64,000 nucleotides of DNA, taken from assembly GCF_019711565.1 (NCBI RefSeq), contig NZ_JAIGNN010000002.1, forward strand, positions 248,001-312,000. Reading direction: 5' to 3'. Below are positions 52,783 through 61,858 of the stretch, in pieces. How positions within the stretch are numbered: position 1 is the stretch's first letter; every line of letters starts with the position of its first letter. This DNA is from Qipengyuania proteolytica. Lineage in GTDB: Bacteria > Pseudomonadota > Alphaproteobacteria > Sphingomonadales > Sphingomonadaceae. The position numbers were made by a program, and so were the translations under genes. The notes below the pieces were generated by a model that saw only the letters and a program-made list of their open reading frames with translations, did not search any database and was not told where the DNA came from.

Positions 52783-54016
52783 AACGAAGCACCTGCACGG
52801 GATCGGTACTCGCCGCCTTCCAGGCGGGGTAGAGCGTGGCGAGGAAACTCATCACGAGCGCGAGGCCGACGATCATCGCGACTTCCACCGGATCGGTCTT
52901 AGACGGCAGCGTCGTGAGGAAGCGCATCTGGGGGTCCCACAGTTCGACGCCGGTCAGCCAGCCGATGGCATCGGTGATCTGCTGGCGGAAGGTCAGGACG
53001 ATGAAGCCGAGGATCAGGCCCGCAACTGTGCCGATCGCGCCGACGGTGAACCCGGTGGTGACGAAAATCTTCATCAAGCTCCTGCGTGTCGCCCCCATGG
53101 TGCGCATGATCGCGATGTCGCGGGTCTTTGCGCGGACCAGCATGACGAGGCTCGACAGGATGTTGAAAGCAGCCACCAACACCATGAAACTCAAGGCGAA
53201 GGCCATCGCCGCACGCTCCACCTGAAGCGCCTCGAACAGCGAGGAGTTGATGGTCTTCCAGTCGGCGACCACGGCCTTGCCCTGCACCGCACGCTGGACC
53301 GGCTCGAGGATCTCGCCCACCTCGTCTGGATCGGCCACCTGGACTTCGATCATCTGGACCGCGTCGCCGATCAGCAGCAGCGTCTGCGCGTCCTGCATCG
53401 GCATGACCACGAAGGCGCCGTCGTAATCGTAGACGCCGACCTCGAAGATCGCCGCAACCTCGTAACCGATCTGGCGCGGCACGGTGCCGAACGGAGTGGA
53501 CCGGCCCTGCGGGTTGATGATCGTGATCGTATCGCCGACCCGCGCGCCGATGTTTTCGGCGAGCCGGACGCCGATCGCGACCTTGCTCGCCCCGGGCTGG
53601 AGCGCGTCGATACTGCCGCTCACCACCTTGTCGCCAAGGTCGCGAATGTCTTGCGCCGTATTGCCGCGCACGAGGATCGCCTCGACGCGGCCGTTGAAGC
53701 TGGTGAGCAGCGGCTGCTCGATCAACGGGCTGGCCGCGACCACGCCCGGCGTCTGCTTGACGTCCTCGAGGATCGTTTCCCAGTCGTCGAGCCGGCCGCC
53801 ATAGGCCTGCACGATCGCATGGCCGTTCAGCCCCACGATCTTGTCGAGCAGCTCGGCGCGGAAACCGTTCATGACGCTCATAACGATCACCAGCATGGCG
53901 ACCGAAAGCATCACAACGGTGATCGAGATGCCCGCAACAAGCGCGATGAATGCCTCGCTCCTGCCCGGAAGCAGGTAGCGCTTGGCAATGGTCCATTCGA
54001 AGGGAGAGAGAAGCAA
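52775..54016 (-). CDS. lolC: Lipoprotein-releasing ABC transporter permease (LolC/E, LolF-like)
   Basis: Inner-membrane permease of 413 residues. One membrane segment lies near the N-terminus (about 20-50), then a large periplasmic MacB-type domain, and three C-terminal segments (FtsX fold). The N-terminal [24 protein letters not shown] (given here in short form as [10 protein letters not shown]) and the [10 protein letters not shown] coupling helix are typical. A single permease gene implies a homodimer. It starts at ATG 54016 and is divergent from purF across 170 bases with no clear promoter pair visible. Confidence 0.93.
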   Translation of the reverse strand: MLLSPFEWTIAKRYLLPGRSEAFIALVAGISITVVMLSVAMLVIVMSVMNGFRAELLDKIVGLNGHAIVQAYGGRLDDWETILEDVKQTPGVVAASPLIEQPLLTSFNGRVEAILVRGNTAQDIRDLGDKVVSGSIDALQPGASKVAIGVRLAENIGARVGDTITIINPQGRSTPFGTVPRQIGYEVAAIFEVGVYDYDGAFVVMPMQDAQTLLLIGDAVQMIEVQVADPDEVGEILEPVQRAVQGKAVVADWKTINSSLFEALQVERAAMAFALSFMVLVAAFNILSSLVMLVRAKTRDIAIMRTMGATRRSLMKIFVTTGFTVGAIGTVAGLILGFIVLTFRQQITDAIGWLTGVELWDPQMRFLTTLPSKTDPVEVAMIVGLALVMSFLATLYPAWKAASTDPVQVLRYE

Positions 54017-54186
54017 GGTGACCCTTATGCGTCCTGAAAGGTGGCTGTGCGTTTAGGCAGGCGAACCTTGCCGTGCAATGAAATCCTGAACCGATCGGGG
54101 ACCGCTCGTCTCACCGCCCTTGTAATCGGGCCGTAACATCGCCATTGGGGCGCGCATCCCCATTGCTGGCGCGGACAGGCCCCTCG

Positions 54187-55659
54187 ATGAACCTTACCCA
54201 CCCGTTTCTTGACGAGGATGGCGACAAGCTGCGCGAAGAGTGCGGCGTGTTCGGCGCGATCAACGCCGCCGATGCCGCCGCGGCGACCGCGCTCGGCCTC
54301 CACGCGCTGCAGCACCGCGGCCAGGAGGCTGCGGGCATCACCAGTTTCGACGGGGCCGAGTTCTTTACCCGCCGCGGCCTCGGCCATGTGGCGGAAAATT
54401 TCTCGACGCAGGAAGCGATCGCCGAACTGCCCGGCACGATGGCGGCGGGCCATGTCCGCTATTCGACCACCGGCGGCGCGGGCCTGCGCAACGTGCAGCC
54501 GCTTTACGCCGACCTCGCCAGCGGCGGCTTCGCTGTGGCGCACAACGGCAATATCTCGAACGCGGGCATGCTGCGCGAGGACCTTGTGCGGCGCGGTTCG
54601 ATCTTCCAGTCGACCAGCGACACCGAGGTGATCATCCACCTCGTCGCCACCAGCCGCTATCCCACGATCATGGACCGGCTGATCGACGCGCTGCGCCTGC
54701 TCGAAGGCGCCTATGCGCTGATCGTGATGACGCCCGAGGGGATGATCGCCTGCCGCGACCCGCTCGGCATCCGTCCCTTGCAGATGGGCCGCATCGGCGA
54801 TGCGACCGTCTTCGCTTCCGAAACGGTGGCCTTCGACGTGGTCGGCGCGGAATTCGTCCGCCAGGTCGAACCGGGCGAAGTGATCAAGGTCGATTTCGAC
54901 GGCAATGTGGACTCGCTCCACCCCTTCGGCACCCATGCAGCGCGCCCCTGCATCTTCGAGCATGTCTATTTCAGCCGCCCGGATTCGGTGTTCGACGGGC
55001 GCAGCATCTACGAAGCGCGCAAGGCCATCGGCGCGGAACTCGCGCGCGAGAAACCGGTCGAGGCGGATCTCGTCATCCCCGTCCCCGACAGCGGCGTACC
55101 TGCCGCGATCGGCTATGCGCAGGAATCGGGCATTCCCTTCGAGCTCGGCATCATCCGCTCGCACTATGTCGGACGCACCTTCATCCAGCCGAGCGACGGC
55201 GCACGCCACGCTGGCGTGAAGCGCAAGCACAACGCCAACCGGGCGCTCGTGGAAGGCAAGCGGATCGTGCTGATCGACGATTCGATCGTGCGCGGCACCA
55301 CCTCGCTCCAGATCGTCGAGATGATGCGCGATGCGGGCGCCGTCGAAGTCCACTTCCGCGTCGCCAGCCCGCCGACCGCGCATAGCTGCTTCTACGGCGT
55401 CGACACGCCCGAGCGCAGCAAGCTGCTCGCGGCCCGCATGGACGTCGAGCCGATGCGCCAGTTCATCAAGGCCGACAGCCTCGCATTTGTCTCGATCGAC
55501 GGGCTCTACCGCGCCGTCGGCGAGAAGCCGCGCAACGCCAAGTGCCCGCAATTCTGCGACGCCTGTTTCACCGGCGACTATCCCACCGCGCTCACCGATC
55601 TCGCCCGCCGCGAGGACAAGCAGCAGCAGCTGGCCCTGCCGGTCGAGGCTGCGGAATGA
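54187..55659 (+). CDS. purF: Amidophosphoribosyltransferase
   Basis: First committed enzyme of purine synthesis: PRPP plus glutamine to phosphoribosylamine. The 490-residue precursor starts at ATG 54187; an 18-residue propeptide precedes Cys19 (EECGVFGA), the N-terminal glutaminase nucleophile after cleavage. The PRPP loop is VLIDDSIVRGTTS. Cysteines in RPCIFEHV, HSCFYGVD and CPQFCDACFTGDYP match the B. subtilis-type enzyme with a structural [4Fe-4S] cluster. The stop overlaps the SDR start in an ATGA. Confidence 0.97.
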   Translation: MNLTHPFLDEDGDKLREECGVFGAINAADAAAATALGLHALQHRGQEAAGITSFDGAEFFTRRGLGHVAENFSTQEAIAELPGTMAAGHVRYSTTGGAGLRNVQPLYADLASGGFAVAHNGNISNAGMLREDLVRRGSIFQSTSDTEVIIHLVATSRYPTIMDRLIDALRLLEGAYALIVMTPEGMIACRDPLGIRPLQMGRIGDATVFASETVAFDVVGAEFVRQVEPGEVIKVDFDGNVDSLHPFGTHAARPCIFEHVYFSRPDSVFDGRSIYEARKAIGAELAREKPVEADLVIPVPDSGVPAAIGYAQESGIPFELGIIRSHYVGRTFIQPSDGARHAGVKRKHNANRALVEGKRIVLIDDSIVRGTTSLQIVEMMRDAGAVEVHFRVASPPTAHSCFYGVDTPERSKLLAARMDVEPMRQFIKADSLAFVSIDGLYRAVGEKPRNAKCPQFCDACFTGDYPTALTDLARREDKQQQLALPVEAAE

Positions 55660-56369
55660 GCGACACGCCGCTGGAAGGCCGGCTCGCGCTCGTCACCGGG
55701 GCGAGCAAGGGGATCGGTGCCGCGACCGCCAAGGCGCTGGCTGCAGCAGGCGCGCATGTGGTGCTGACCGCGCGCGACGTGCGTGGTCTCGAGACGGTCG
55801 AGGATGCGATCCACGATGCCGGCGGGCAGTCGACAATTGCGCCCGTCGACCTTGCCGAAGCCGACGGTATCGCCCGGCTCGCTTCGGCGGTGGCCGGCCG
55901 CTGGGACAAGCTCGATGCGCTAGTTATTTCAGCGGCTTATCTGCCGACCCTCACGCCGGTCACGCAGATCGACGGTAAACAGCTCAGCCAGGCGATCACG
56001 GTCAATGTGCTGGCGACGCAGGCGTTGCTCGCCAATTTCGACCCGCTGCTGAAGCGCGCCGATGCCGGCCGTGTGCTCGGCCTCACCAGCAGCGTGGGCG
56101 CCAGCCCGCGTGCCTACTGGGCCGCCTATGGCGCGACCAAGGCTGCCTTCGACAACCTCCTCGCCTGCTACGCCGCCGAGATCGAGAAGGTGTCAAAGGT
56201 CCGCGTGGCCCTGATCGATCCCGGTGCGACTCGGACCGACATGCGCGCCAAGGCCTATCCCGGCGAGGACCCGAAGACGGTAAAATCGCCCGATGTTGTC
56301 GCAAATAGGCTCGTCAAGCTGCTTGTTAACGATTTCGAGGGCTTCCACCGAGAGCGTGTGGAAGGTTGA
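55656..56369 (+). CDS. SDR family oxidoreductase, coupled to purF
   Basis: Short-chain dehydrogenase of 237 residues. The cofactor motif is TGASKGIG; the active site is LTSSVGASPRAYWAAYGATKAAF, in short Ser and YGATK. It ends in a helix without C-terminal extension. The start ATG 55656 overlaps the purF stop (ATGA), so expression is coupled, but no purine role is known; SDR genes next to purF are seen in several alphaproteobacteria. The substrate is unknown. Confidence 0.88.
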   Translation: MSDTPLEGRLALVTGASKGIGAATAKALAAAGAHVVLTARDVRGLETVEDAIHDAGGQSTIAPVDLAEADGIARLASAVAGRWDKLDALVISAAYLPTLTPVTQIDGKQLSQAITVNVLATQALLANFDPLLKRADAGRVLGLTSSVGASPRAYWAAYGATKAAFDNLLACYAAEIEKVSKVRVALIDPGATRTDMRAKAYPGEDPKTVKSPDVVANRLVKLLVNDFEGFHRERVEG

Positions 56370-56383
56370 ATTAACCTGCCGAT

Positions 56384-56398
56384 TTAACCTTTTGGTAA
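56384..56398 (+). promoter_or_regulatory. Possible CtrA-type site upstream of the PilZ gene
   Basis: TTAA (56384-56387), seven bases, then GTAA (56395-56398) followed by CC: a one-mismatch match to TTAA-N7-TTAA, the box of the alphaproteobacterial cell-cycle regulator CtrA. A further TTAA lies at 56371. It sits 55 bases before the PilZ start, where a promoter is expected. Such AT-rich tracts stand out in this GC-rich DNA. Confidence 0.35.
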
Positions 56399-56452
56399 CC
56401 CCGAAGGTCGAGATTCCGTCAAATACCCACGCGACTGCGCGAGGTGTGAATT

Positions 56453-56836
56453 ATGAGCCGGAAATTCGATACGGAAGGGCCCCACATGACCTACCAGACC
56501 CAGCAGGACCGCTATCTGGTCGCAGCGCAGGAAGACCGCTGCGCGCCGCGGACCAAGCTGACGATCCCGGGGCAGCTGCGCGCCTCGGGCGGCCGGGCCT
56601 TCCAGACCGTGGTCCACGACCTTTCGATCTCGGGCTTTTCCGCCGCGGCGATCAACCGCATGCACGAAGGCCAGATGTGCTGGCTGACCCTGCCCGGCCT
56701 GGAATCGCTCCAGGCGCAGGTCGTGTGGTGGGAAAACTGCATGGTCGGCTGCGCCTTCAACGAACTGCTTTCGCCGATCGTTCACGACAACATTATCGCC
56801 CGGTACACGGGCGCGGGCAATTACCGCCCCTACTAG
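56453..56836 (+). CDS. PilZ-domain protein, cyclic-di-GMP effector type
   Basis: A 127-residue single-domain PilZ protein. The c-di-GMP signatures are present: the arginine pair in DRCAPRTKL (RxxxR) and DLSISGFS (D/NxSxxG) about 35 residues later; the rest is the PilZ barrel (VWWENCMVGCAFN). It likely binds c-di-GMP and adjusts motility, surface or polysaccharide functions through a partner. The start is ATG 56453 with AGGTG seven bases upstream; an ATG at residue 12 is an alternative. Its TAG stop is in a CTAG. Confidence 0.9.
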   Translation: MSRKFDTEGPHMTYQTQQDRYLVAAQEDRCAPRTKLTIPGQLRASGGRAFQTVVHDLSISGFSAAAINRMHEGQMCWLTLPGLESLQAQVVWWENCMVGCAFNELLSPIVHDNIIARYTGAGNYRPY

Positions 56837-56870
56837 GGCCACGTTCCCGGCCTTTCGGGTAAGGCAACCA

Positions 56871-56942
56871 CACCGACGCCTTGGCAGCGACCTCCGGGTC
56901 CGGCCTGAACCGTGTCCGGAGTGTTCGTTGCCGGTGGCGGTG
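56871..56942. repeat. Imperfect palindrome in the PilZ/serine-hydrolase convergent gap
   Basis: Left arm 56871-56897 and right arm 56916-56942 form a long imperfect hairpin (CCGGAG at the loop end of each arm, then TTGCC/CTGCC and GGCGGTG/GTCGGTG). A tighter 8-bp stem GGTGGCGG/CCGCCACC (56933-56963) overlaps the right part. There is no long T run, so it is at best an imperfect bidirectional terminator. The gap 56837-56970 has no gene and is bounded by CTAG at both ends. Confidence 0.4.
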
Positions 56943-56970
56943 CCCCCAGCGGACGCCGCCACCACTCGTT

Positions 56971-58161
56971 CTAGTCGACGTCCGCCGCGATCTTGCCGAC
57001 CATATCGCGGAAACCCGCTCGGTTGGCAGTGCTCGTCGCGGTGGGCCAGTTGCTGACCACCGCCACGACCAGATTGCTGTCGGGCACGATGGTTATCGCC
57101 TGCCCGAAGATGCCCTGCGCGCCATAGGAGCCGGGATAGGTCCACCACTGGTAGCCATAGCCGAAGCCCGGGGCATCGGCGCCGAAGTCCACCAGCGGCG
57201 ATCCGGCCTTGGCGAACCAGCCGTCGGGTACGGTGCCCTTCCCGCCCTCGAGCGCGAACTGGCCCATGCGCGCATAGTCCGACAGGCGCAGCGAGAGGCA
57301 GCAGCCGCCGATATTGCCGCCGGTAAGGTCCTGCATCCAGAACAGCCCGCCTTCGAAGCCTGCCGGCTCGACGATCTTCTCCGCCGCATAGGCTGCCAGC
57401 GACTTGCCGGTCGCCTGTTCGACGATCAGGCCAAGGAGGTTGGTCTCGAGCGTTTTGTAGACCCACTTCTCGCCCGCGGGGGCCTCGCGTTTCAGCGTGC
57501 GGGCGTAGGTCACGACCTGCGACTCTCCTGCAACCGGCGCGATGGCCAGCATCTGAGCCACGTCGCTCTTGGGATCGGTGTAGTCCTCGTTCCACGCCAC
57601 GCCCGATGTCATCGACGCAACCTGGCCGACGGTGACGCCGTCATACGCCGTTCCCGCCAGCGCGGGGATGATGTCGGTAACGGGCGTGTCGACACTCGCG
57701 ATCGCACCGTCCGCAATGGCAGCGCCGAGCAGGGTCGAGGTGAAGCTCTTGGCCACCGAAAAGCTGGTCCAGCGATCCTGCGGCATCAGGCCGAGGCCGT
57801 ATTCCTCGAACCGGACCGCGCCGTCATCGAGGACCATCACGCCCGCCGCGCTGGTCTTTGCCATGAAATCGCGGATCGCGACCTGCACATCGCGCGAGAG
57901 CGGCGGACCGCGGCGCAATTCGCGCGGATCGTTCGCCGGGGCTACCTCAAGACCGGGGAACAGCCCTTCCATGTCGCGGAAGGCGGCCGAACGACGCTCG
58001 TCGCTCCAGAACAGGATCGAGTCGCCCGGCTCCATGCTCGCCATCTGCTCGGGTGTGCTCTGGGTCACGGCGGGCGCCGAGGCCACCGGCGCCGTGTCAT
58101 AGGTCGTCGCACAGCCTGCCAGCGCAATCGCCAGCGTCGAAGCCAGAAGTAGCCGCATCAT
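56971..58161 (-). CDS. Serine hydrolase (class C beta-lactamase-like), lipoprotein
   Basis: A 396-residue secreted esterase or peptidase of the beta-lactamase/transpeptidase-like family. The signal peptide ends with lipobox ALAGC, so it is likely a lipoprotein. The nucleophile motif SxxK is SFSVAKSF; Tyr in WVYKTLETN takes the place of YxN; a final KTG-like motif is less clear (GYQWW, YGAQGIFGQ). Activity on beta-lactams is not implied. The start ATG 58161 or 58158 follows GAGGGAG; the start overlaps the cfa stop (ATGA). Its stop is TAG in a CTAG. Confidence 0.88.
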   Translation of the reverse strand: MMRLLLASTLAIALAGCATTYDTAPVASAPAVTQSTPEQMASMEPGDSILFWSDERRSAAFRDMEGLFPGLEVAPANDPRELRRGPPLSRDVQVAIRDFMAKTSAAGVMVLDDGAVRFEEYGLGLMPQDRWTSFSVAKSFTSTLLGAAIADGAIASVDTPVTDIIPALAGTAYDGVTVGQVASMTSGVAWNEDYTDPKSDVAQMLAIAPVAGESQVVTYARTLKREAPAGEKWVYKTLETNLLGLIVEQATGKSLAAYAAEKIVEPAGFEGGLFWMQDLTGGNIGGCCLSLRLSDYARMGQFALEGGKGTVPDGWFAKAGSPLVDFGADAPGFGYGYQWWTYPGSYGAQGIFGQAITIVPDSNLVVAVVSNWPTATSTANRAGFRDMVGKIAADVD

Positions 58162-59408
58162 CTCTCTCCCTCTTTCACCAGCGTGACCTGGTGCACATCG
58201 ATCCCGCCGGCGCGAAAGCCCCCCTCGCAATAGCGCAGGTAGAAGCGCCACAGATCGCAGAACCGCGCGTCGAAGCCGTCGGGCAGGCGTCCCTCGCGCT
58301 CCGCCGCATCGAAGTTCTGACGCCAGATTTTCAGCGTCTCGGCATAGTCGAGCCCGAAATCGTGCTGGTCCTGCCACGCAAGGCCCCGCTCTTCGGCGAG
58401 CTTGCGGAATTCGCTCGTGCGGATTAGCAGGCCGCCGGGGAAGATATAGGCCTGGATGAAGTCCGCGCTGGCGGCATAGGCGTCGAACATTTCGTCGCGC
58501 AGTGAGATGTACTGGATCGCCGCGCGCCCGCCCGGCTTCAGATTCCGCGCAATGCAATCCATGAAGGTCGGCCAATATTCGCGGCCCAGCGCCTCGACCA
58601 TCTCGACCGACACGATGGCGTCAAACTGTCCGATCGTGTCGCGATAGTCCTGCTTGCGGAAATCGATGGCGTCACTGTGGTGTGCCCTCGCCCAGTCGAG
58701 CTGCTCGTCGGAGAGGCTGATCGCGGTGACGTCACTGCCTCGCGATGCCAGATCGTTCGCGAGCGCGCCCCAGCCGCAGCCGATCTCAAGCACCGTGGCG
58801 GCAGGGCCGATGCGTGACGCCAACGCGTCCCACTTGCGGTGCTGCGCCGCCTCCAGCCCGTCCGCCGTGACGCCAAGGCCCGAGGAATAGCTCATCGTCG
58901 GATCGAGCCACTGGGCGTAGAAATCGTTGCCGAGGTCGTAATGCGCGCTGATGTTCTTCTGCGCGCCCTCATGCGTGTTGCGGTTGAAGACATGCGCCAG
59001 CTTCAGCGCGTGGCGGAACGGGCCCTTGGCGCGCGCCGTGTCGCCGAGATGCTCGGCGTGCTGCACGAACAGTGCAAAGAGCGGCACCGGTTCGGGGCTC
59101 CACCACTCGCCCGCCTCCCACGCCTGGTACCAGCCGACCGAGCCGTTGCTGGCGAGCCGCAGCAGCGCGTTGTAGCTGCGCAGCTCGACCGTGCATTCGA
59201 AGCCCGGCGCCCGCCCACCCAGAACCCTGGGAGTGCCGTCGGGCAGCGTGCCGTGGATCGTGCCCGAGACCATCGCCGCATCGATCCGGTCGAGAATCTT
59301 TTCGACCCCCGGCGCGATCATCCGCGCGAACAGGCCCGGCTTGCGGGCAAAGCGCTGCGCGCCTTCGATAAGGTCGCGTCCGCGCGGCGGGGTCGTCGGC
59401 ATGTCCAT
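58158..59408 (-). CDS. cfa: Cyclopropane-fatty-acyl-phospholipid synthase
   Basis: SAM-dependent enzyme that cyclopropanates unsaturated acyl chains of membrane phospholipids, 416 residues. After an N-terminal lipid-binding part, NISAHYDLGNDFYAQWLDPTMSYSSG (in short, HYDLGNDFY) marks the CFA family; the SAM motif is LEIGCGWGALA, and SVEMVEALGREYWPTF follows. The start ATG 59408 (or 59402) has a poor ribosome site. It lies between a photolyase gene (37 bases upstream) and the serine hydrolase, a setting like light-induced cfa/phr groups of other bacteria. Confidence 0.95.
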   Translation of the reverse strand: MDMPTTPPRGRDLIEGAQRFARKPGLFARMIAPGVEKILDRIDAAMVSGTIHGTLPDGTPRVLGGRAPGFECTVELRSYNALLRLASNGSVGWYQAWEAGEWWSPEPVPLFALFVQHAEHLGDTARAKGPFRHALKLAHVFNRNTHEGAQKNISAHYDLGNDFYAQWLDPTMSYSSGLGVTADGLEAAQHRKWDALASRIGPAATVLEIGCGWGALANDLASRGSDVTAISLSDEQLDWARAHHSDAIDFRKQDYRDTIGQFDAIVSVEMVEALGREYWPTFMDCIARNLKPGGRAAIQYISLRDEMFDAYAASADFIQAYIFPGGLLIRTSEFRKLAEERGLAWQDQHDFGLDYAETLKIWRQNFDAAEREGRLPDGFDARFCDLWRFYLRYCEGGFRAGGIDVHQVTLVKEGER

Positions 59409-59445
59409 CGCTGCCGCTATTGCGTGGCGCGCCCCACTTCGCAAG

Positions 59446-60840
59446 CTACCCCTTGGCGGATTTATACGCTTCCAGCGCCCGTTCGCGCGCTTCCTTGTGG
59501 CCGATCATCTTCTTCGGATACTTGCCCCGCTTGTCGTCGGGCGGGTCGTGGATCTGCGCGTCGGGCAGCTTTGCCAGCTCGGGCACATATTCGCGGATAT
59601 AGTCCGCCGCGTCGAACTTCTCGCTCTGCGTCAGGGGTGCCATGATCCGCACGAACATGTTGCTGTCGACGCCGGTGCCGCTGATCCACTGCCAGTTGAC
59701 GCCGTTATTGCCGTAATCGGCATCGACCAGCGTGTCCCAGTACCACTGTTCGCCGAAGCGCCAGTCGATCAGCAGGTGCTTCACGAGGAAGCTCGCGCAG
59801 ATCATCCGCACGCGGTTGTGCATCCAGCCGGTCTGCCACAACTGCCGCATGCCGGCATCGACGATGGGGTAGCCGGTCATGCCCCTCTGCCAGCATTCGA
59901 GGTCTGCGCGGATCAAATGCCCGGCATCGGGGTTCCGCCACAGCTTGCGCTCGTCGTATTCGCGATAGCTTTCGCGCGGATAGTCGGGGAACTGGTCGAT
60001 CACGTTCTGGGCATAGTCGCGCCAGATGATCTCCTTGGCGAAAGTGCGCCACCCGTCGCTGCGCTTGTCCTTGAGCTTGTGCCAGACCTGTGCCGGGCTG
60101 ATCTCGCCCCAGTGGAGGTGCGGCGAAAGGCGCGAGGTGATATCCTCCGAGGGTAGGTTGCGGCCTTCGTCATAGTCCGCGACGCGATCGGTCCACCAGT
60201 GGAGGCGGTCGTGAGCGGCGGCCTCGCCCACCTCCCAGAACTCGCGGAAGCCGCCGGCCCAGTCGGGCTTCGTCGGGAGCAGCGCCCAGTCGTCGAGATC
60301 GTCGCTCTCGGGCCAGCTATCCGGCGAGGAGATCGTCTCCGGCTCGCCCAGCACGTCGCGCGGGGGCATGCACTCGAGCATGGATTTCGAGAAGGGGGTG
60401 TAGATCTTGTAGGGATCGCCACTACCGGTCGTCACGCTGCCCGGCGGCATCAGGTAATTGCCATCGTAGAGGCACAGCTCGCGGTCGCTACCGAGCGCGT
60501 CGCGCAGCTCGTCCTCCGCCTCTTTCCACCAGGGTTCGTAGTGGCGGATGGCGTGGATGCAGCTCGCGCCCGTCTCGTCGGCGATGGCAGCGAGGATTTG
60601 CGGCGCATCGCCCTTGCGCAGCACGATCCGCGAATGGCGCGCGCCGAGCGATGCGCCGAGGCTTTCGAGCGAATGGTGCAGCCACCAGCGCGAGGCGCCG
60701 CCATAGGCATGGTCTCCCGCGCGGTCATCGTCGAGCACATAGACCGGGATGACCGGCCCGGCCTTCGCCGCGGCATGGAGCGCAGACTGGTCCGCCATGC
60801 GCAAATCGCGCCGCAGCCAGACGATCTGTGGTGAAGTCAT
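59446..60840 (-). CDS. phrB: Deoxyribodipyrimidine photolyase, class I
   Basis: Blue-light flavoenzyme that splits cyclobutane pyrimidine dimers, 464 residues. The antenna domain starts QIVWLRRDLRMADQ; the FAD-binding C-terminus has LSPHLHWGEISP, DYPRESYREYDER, GYPIVDAGMRQLWQTGWMHN and DWRFGEQWYWDTLVD. The start ATG 60840 has GGGGA upstream; an ATG seven codons further up is less likely. The order photolyase-cfa-serine hydrolase runs on one strand with small gaps. No LexA box is seen, and no LitR/CarH gene is in the window. Confidence 0.96.
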   Translation of the reverse strand: MTSPQIVWLRRDLRMADQSALHAAAKAGPVIPVYVLDDDRAGDHAYGGASRWWLHHSLESLGASLGARHSRIVLRKGDAPQILAAIADETGASCIHAIRHYEPWWKEAEDELRDALGSDRELCLYDGNYLMPPGSVTTGSGDPYKIYTPFSKSMLECMPPRDVLGEPETISSPDSWPESDDLDDWALLPTKPDWAGGFREFWEVGEAAAHDRLHWWTDRVADYDEGRNLPSEDITSRLSPHLHWGEISPAQVWHKLKDKRSDGWRTFAKEIIWRDYAQNVIDQFPDYPRESYREYDERKLWRNPDAGHLIRADLECWQRGMTGYPIVDAGMRQLWQTGWMHNRVRMICASFLVKHLLIDWRFGEQWYWDTLVDADYGNNGVNWQWISGTGVDSNMFVRIMAPLTQSEKFDAADYIREYVPELAKLPDAQIHDPPDDKRGKYPKKMIGHKEARERALEAYKSAKG

Positions 60841-60867
60841 GGGATCCCCTTTGCGAGGCAAACGGGG

Positions 60868-61791
60868 CTAGCGCGCGGGAAGTTCCTCGCATTTCACATC
60901 GGGCAGCGCGACGGTGAAGCGGTCGCGGGCGCGCGGGTCATAGAAGCGCGCATCGCGGAGGAGGACGGAGCCATCGGGCGCCCGCTCGGCAAAGGGCGCG
61001 CGGGACCAGAAGAGGAAGGCTGCCAAATCGCGATTGCCTCGCGGAATTTTCCTTATCGGATCGAGCGCACATTCACCGACCAAGTCTCGCTCGATCCACC
61101 ATTGCCCGTCTGCTTTTTGCGTCAGAGTTTCTCTTTGCCACGAAGTCAGCGGTAACGGACTTTCGATCGTTCTGTAGCCCGAAATTTGCGGGCCGGTGAC
61201 CTCAGCGATTTTGGTGATCGCTCCATTCATCCCGATATAGGCCAGCGCCACCGCAATCGCCACGTGTGCAGGCCTGCGCCACTCCCCGCCCCGCTTCTCG
61301 CGCCGCAGCGAGAACCATGTGGCAAAGCCCATCAACGCCCAGAGCCATACGTCGATAATGAACAGCGTGTCGCCATAGAACCAGCGGCTCGAAAACGGCT
61401 CCAGCAGGCGGATGCCGTAGACGTTGAGCCAGTCGAGCGCCGGGTGCGTGAGGCAGCCGATGAAGCTCAGCAGGTAGAGCCATTCGAAGTTGACCGGCAA
61501 CCGCCCCTCGGGCCGCCCAAAGCGTTTCTGGCCGGGCTTCGCCTGCCAGCGGTCGAAGCCGTAGAGCAGCCCGGCCAGCACCAGCGGCAACAGCACCAGC
61601 GCCGGTGGGCCGTGTGTGATCCCGCGGCGGAAGCCGAGATGCTCCACCCCGTCGAGCCAGAAGAAGCACGCCGCATCGACATCGGGCAGGTTCGCCCCGA
61701 TGATCAGCGCGGGCATGGCGAGCCCAGTTTTCTTCTTGAGCCCCGCCTGCCCGATGAGCGCGCCGACGAGCGAATGGGTGAGATTGTCCAG
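60868..61791 (-). CDS. Membrane-bound metal-dependent hydrolase (DUF457 type), CTG start
   Basis: A polytopic inner-membrane protein of 307 residues, related to YdjM/YfhO-type membrane-bound zinc hydrolases. The N-terminus reads (M)DNLTHSLVGALIGQAG, the family start with the metal-binding His; GANLPDVDA and HLGFRRGITHGP follow, and four or more membrane segments come after. The start codon is CTG at 61791: an AGGAG lies seven bases upstream, a stop in frame is 12 codons higher, and no ATG, GTG or TTG is available between. GC drops to about 54% at 61021-61200. Its stop is TAG in a CTAG. Confidence 0.82.
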   Translation of the reverse strand: MDNLTHSLVGALIGQAGLKKKTGLAMPALIIGANLPDVDAACFFWLDGVEHLGFRRGITHGPPALVLLPLVLAGLLYGFDRWQAKPGQKRFGRPEGRLPVNFEWLYLLSFIGCLTHPALDWLNVYGIRLLEPFSSRWFYGDTLFIIDVWLWALMGFATWFSLRREKRGGEWRRPAHVAIAVALAYIGMNGAITKIAEVTGPQISGYRTIESPLPLTSWQRETLTQKADGQWWIERDLVGECALDPIRKIPRGNRDLAAFLFWSRAPFAERAPDGSVLLRDARFYDPRARDRFTVALPDVKCEELPAR

Positions 61792-61858
61792 CGTGCTGCT
61801 CCTGCGGATAGCTTGCAGGGTTCATGCGTTATCGCCCGACAAACGCCAAGGAACCGCC

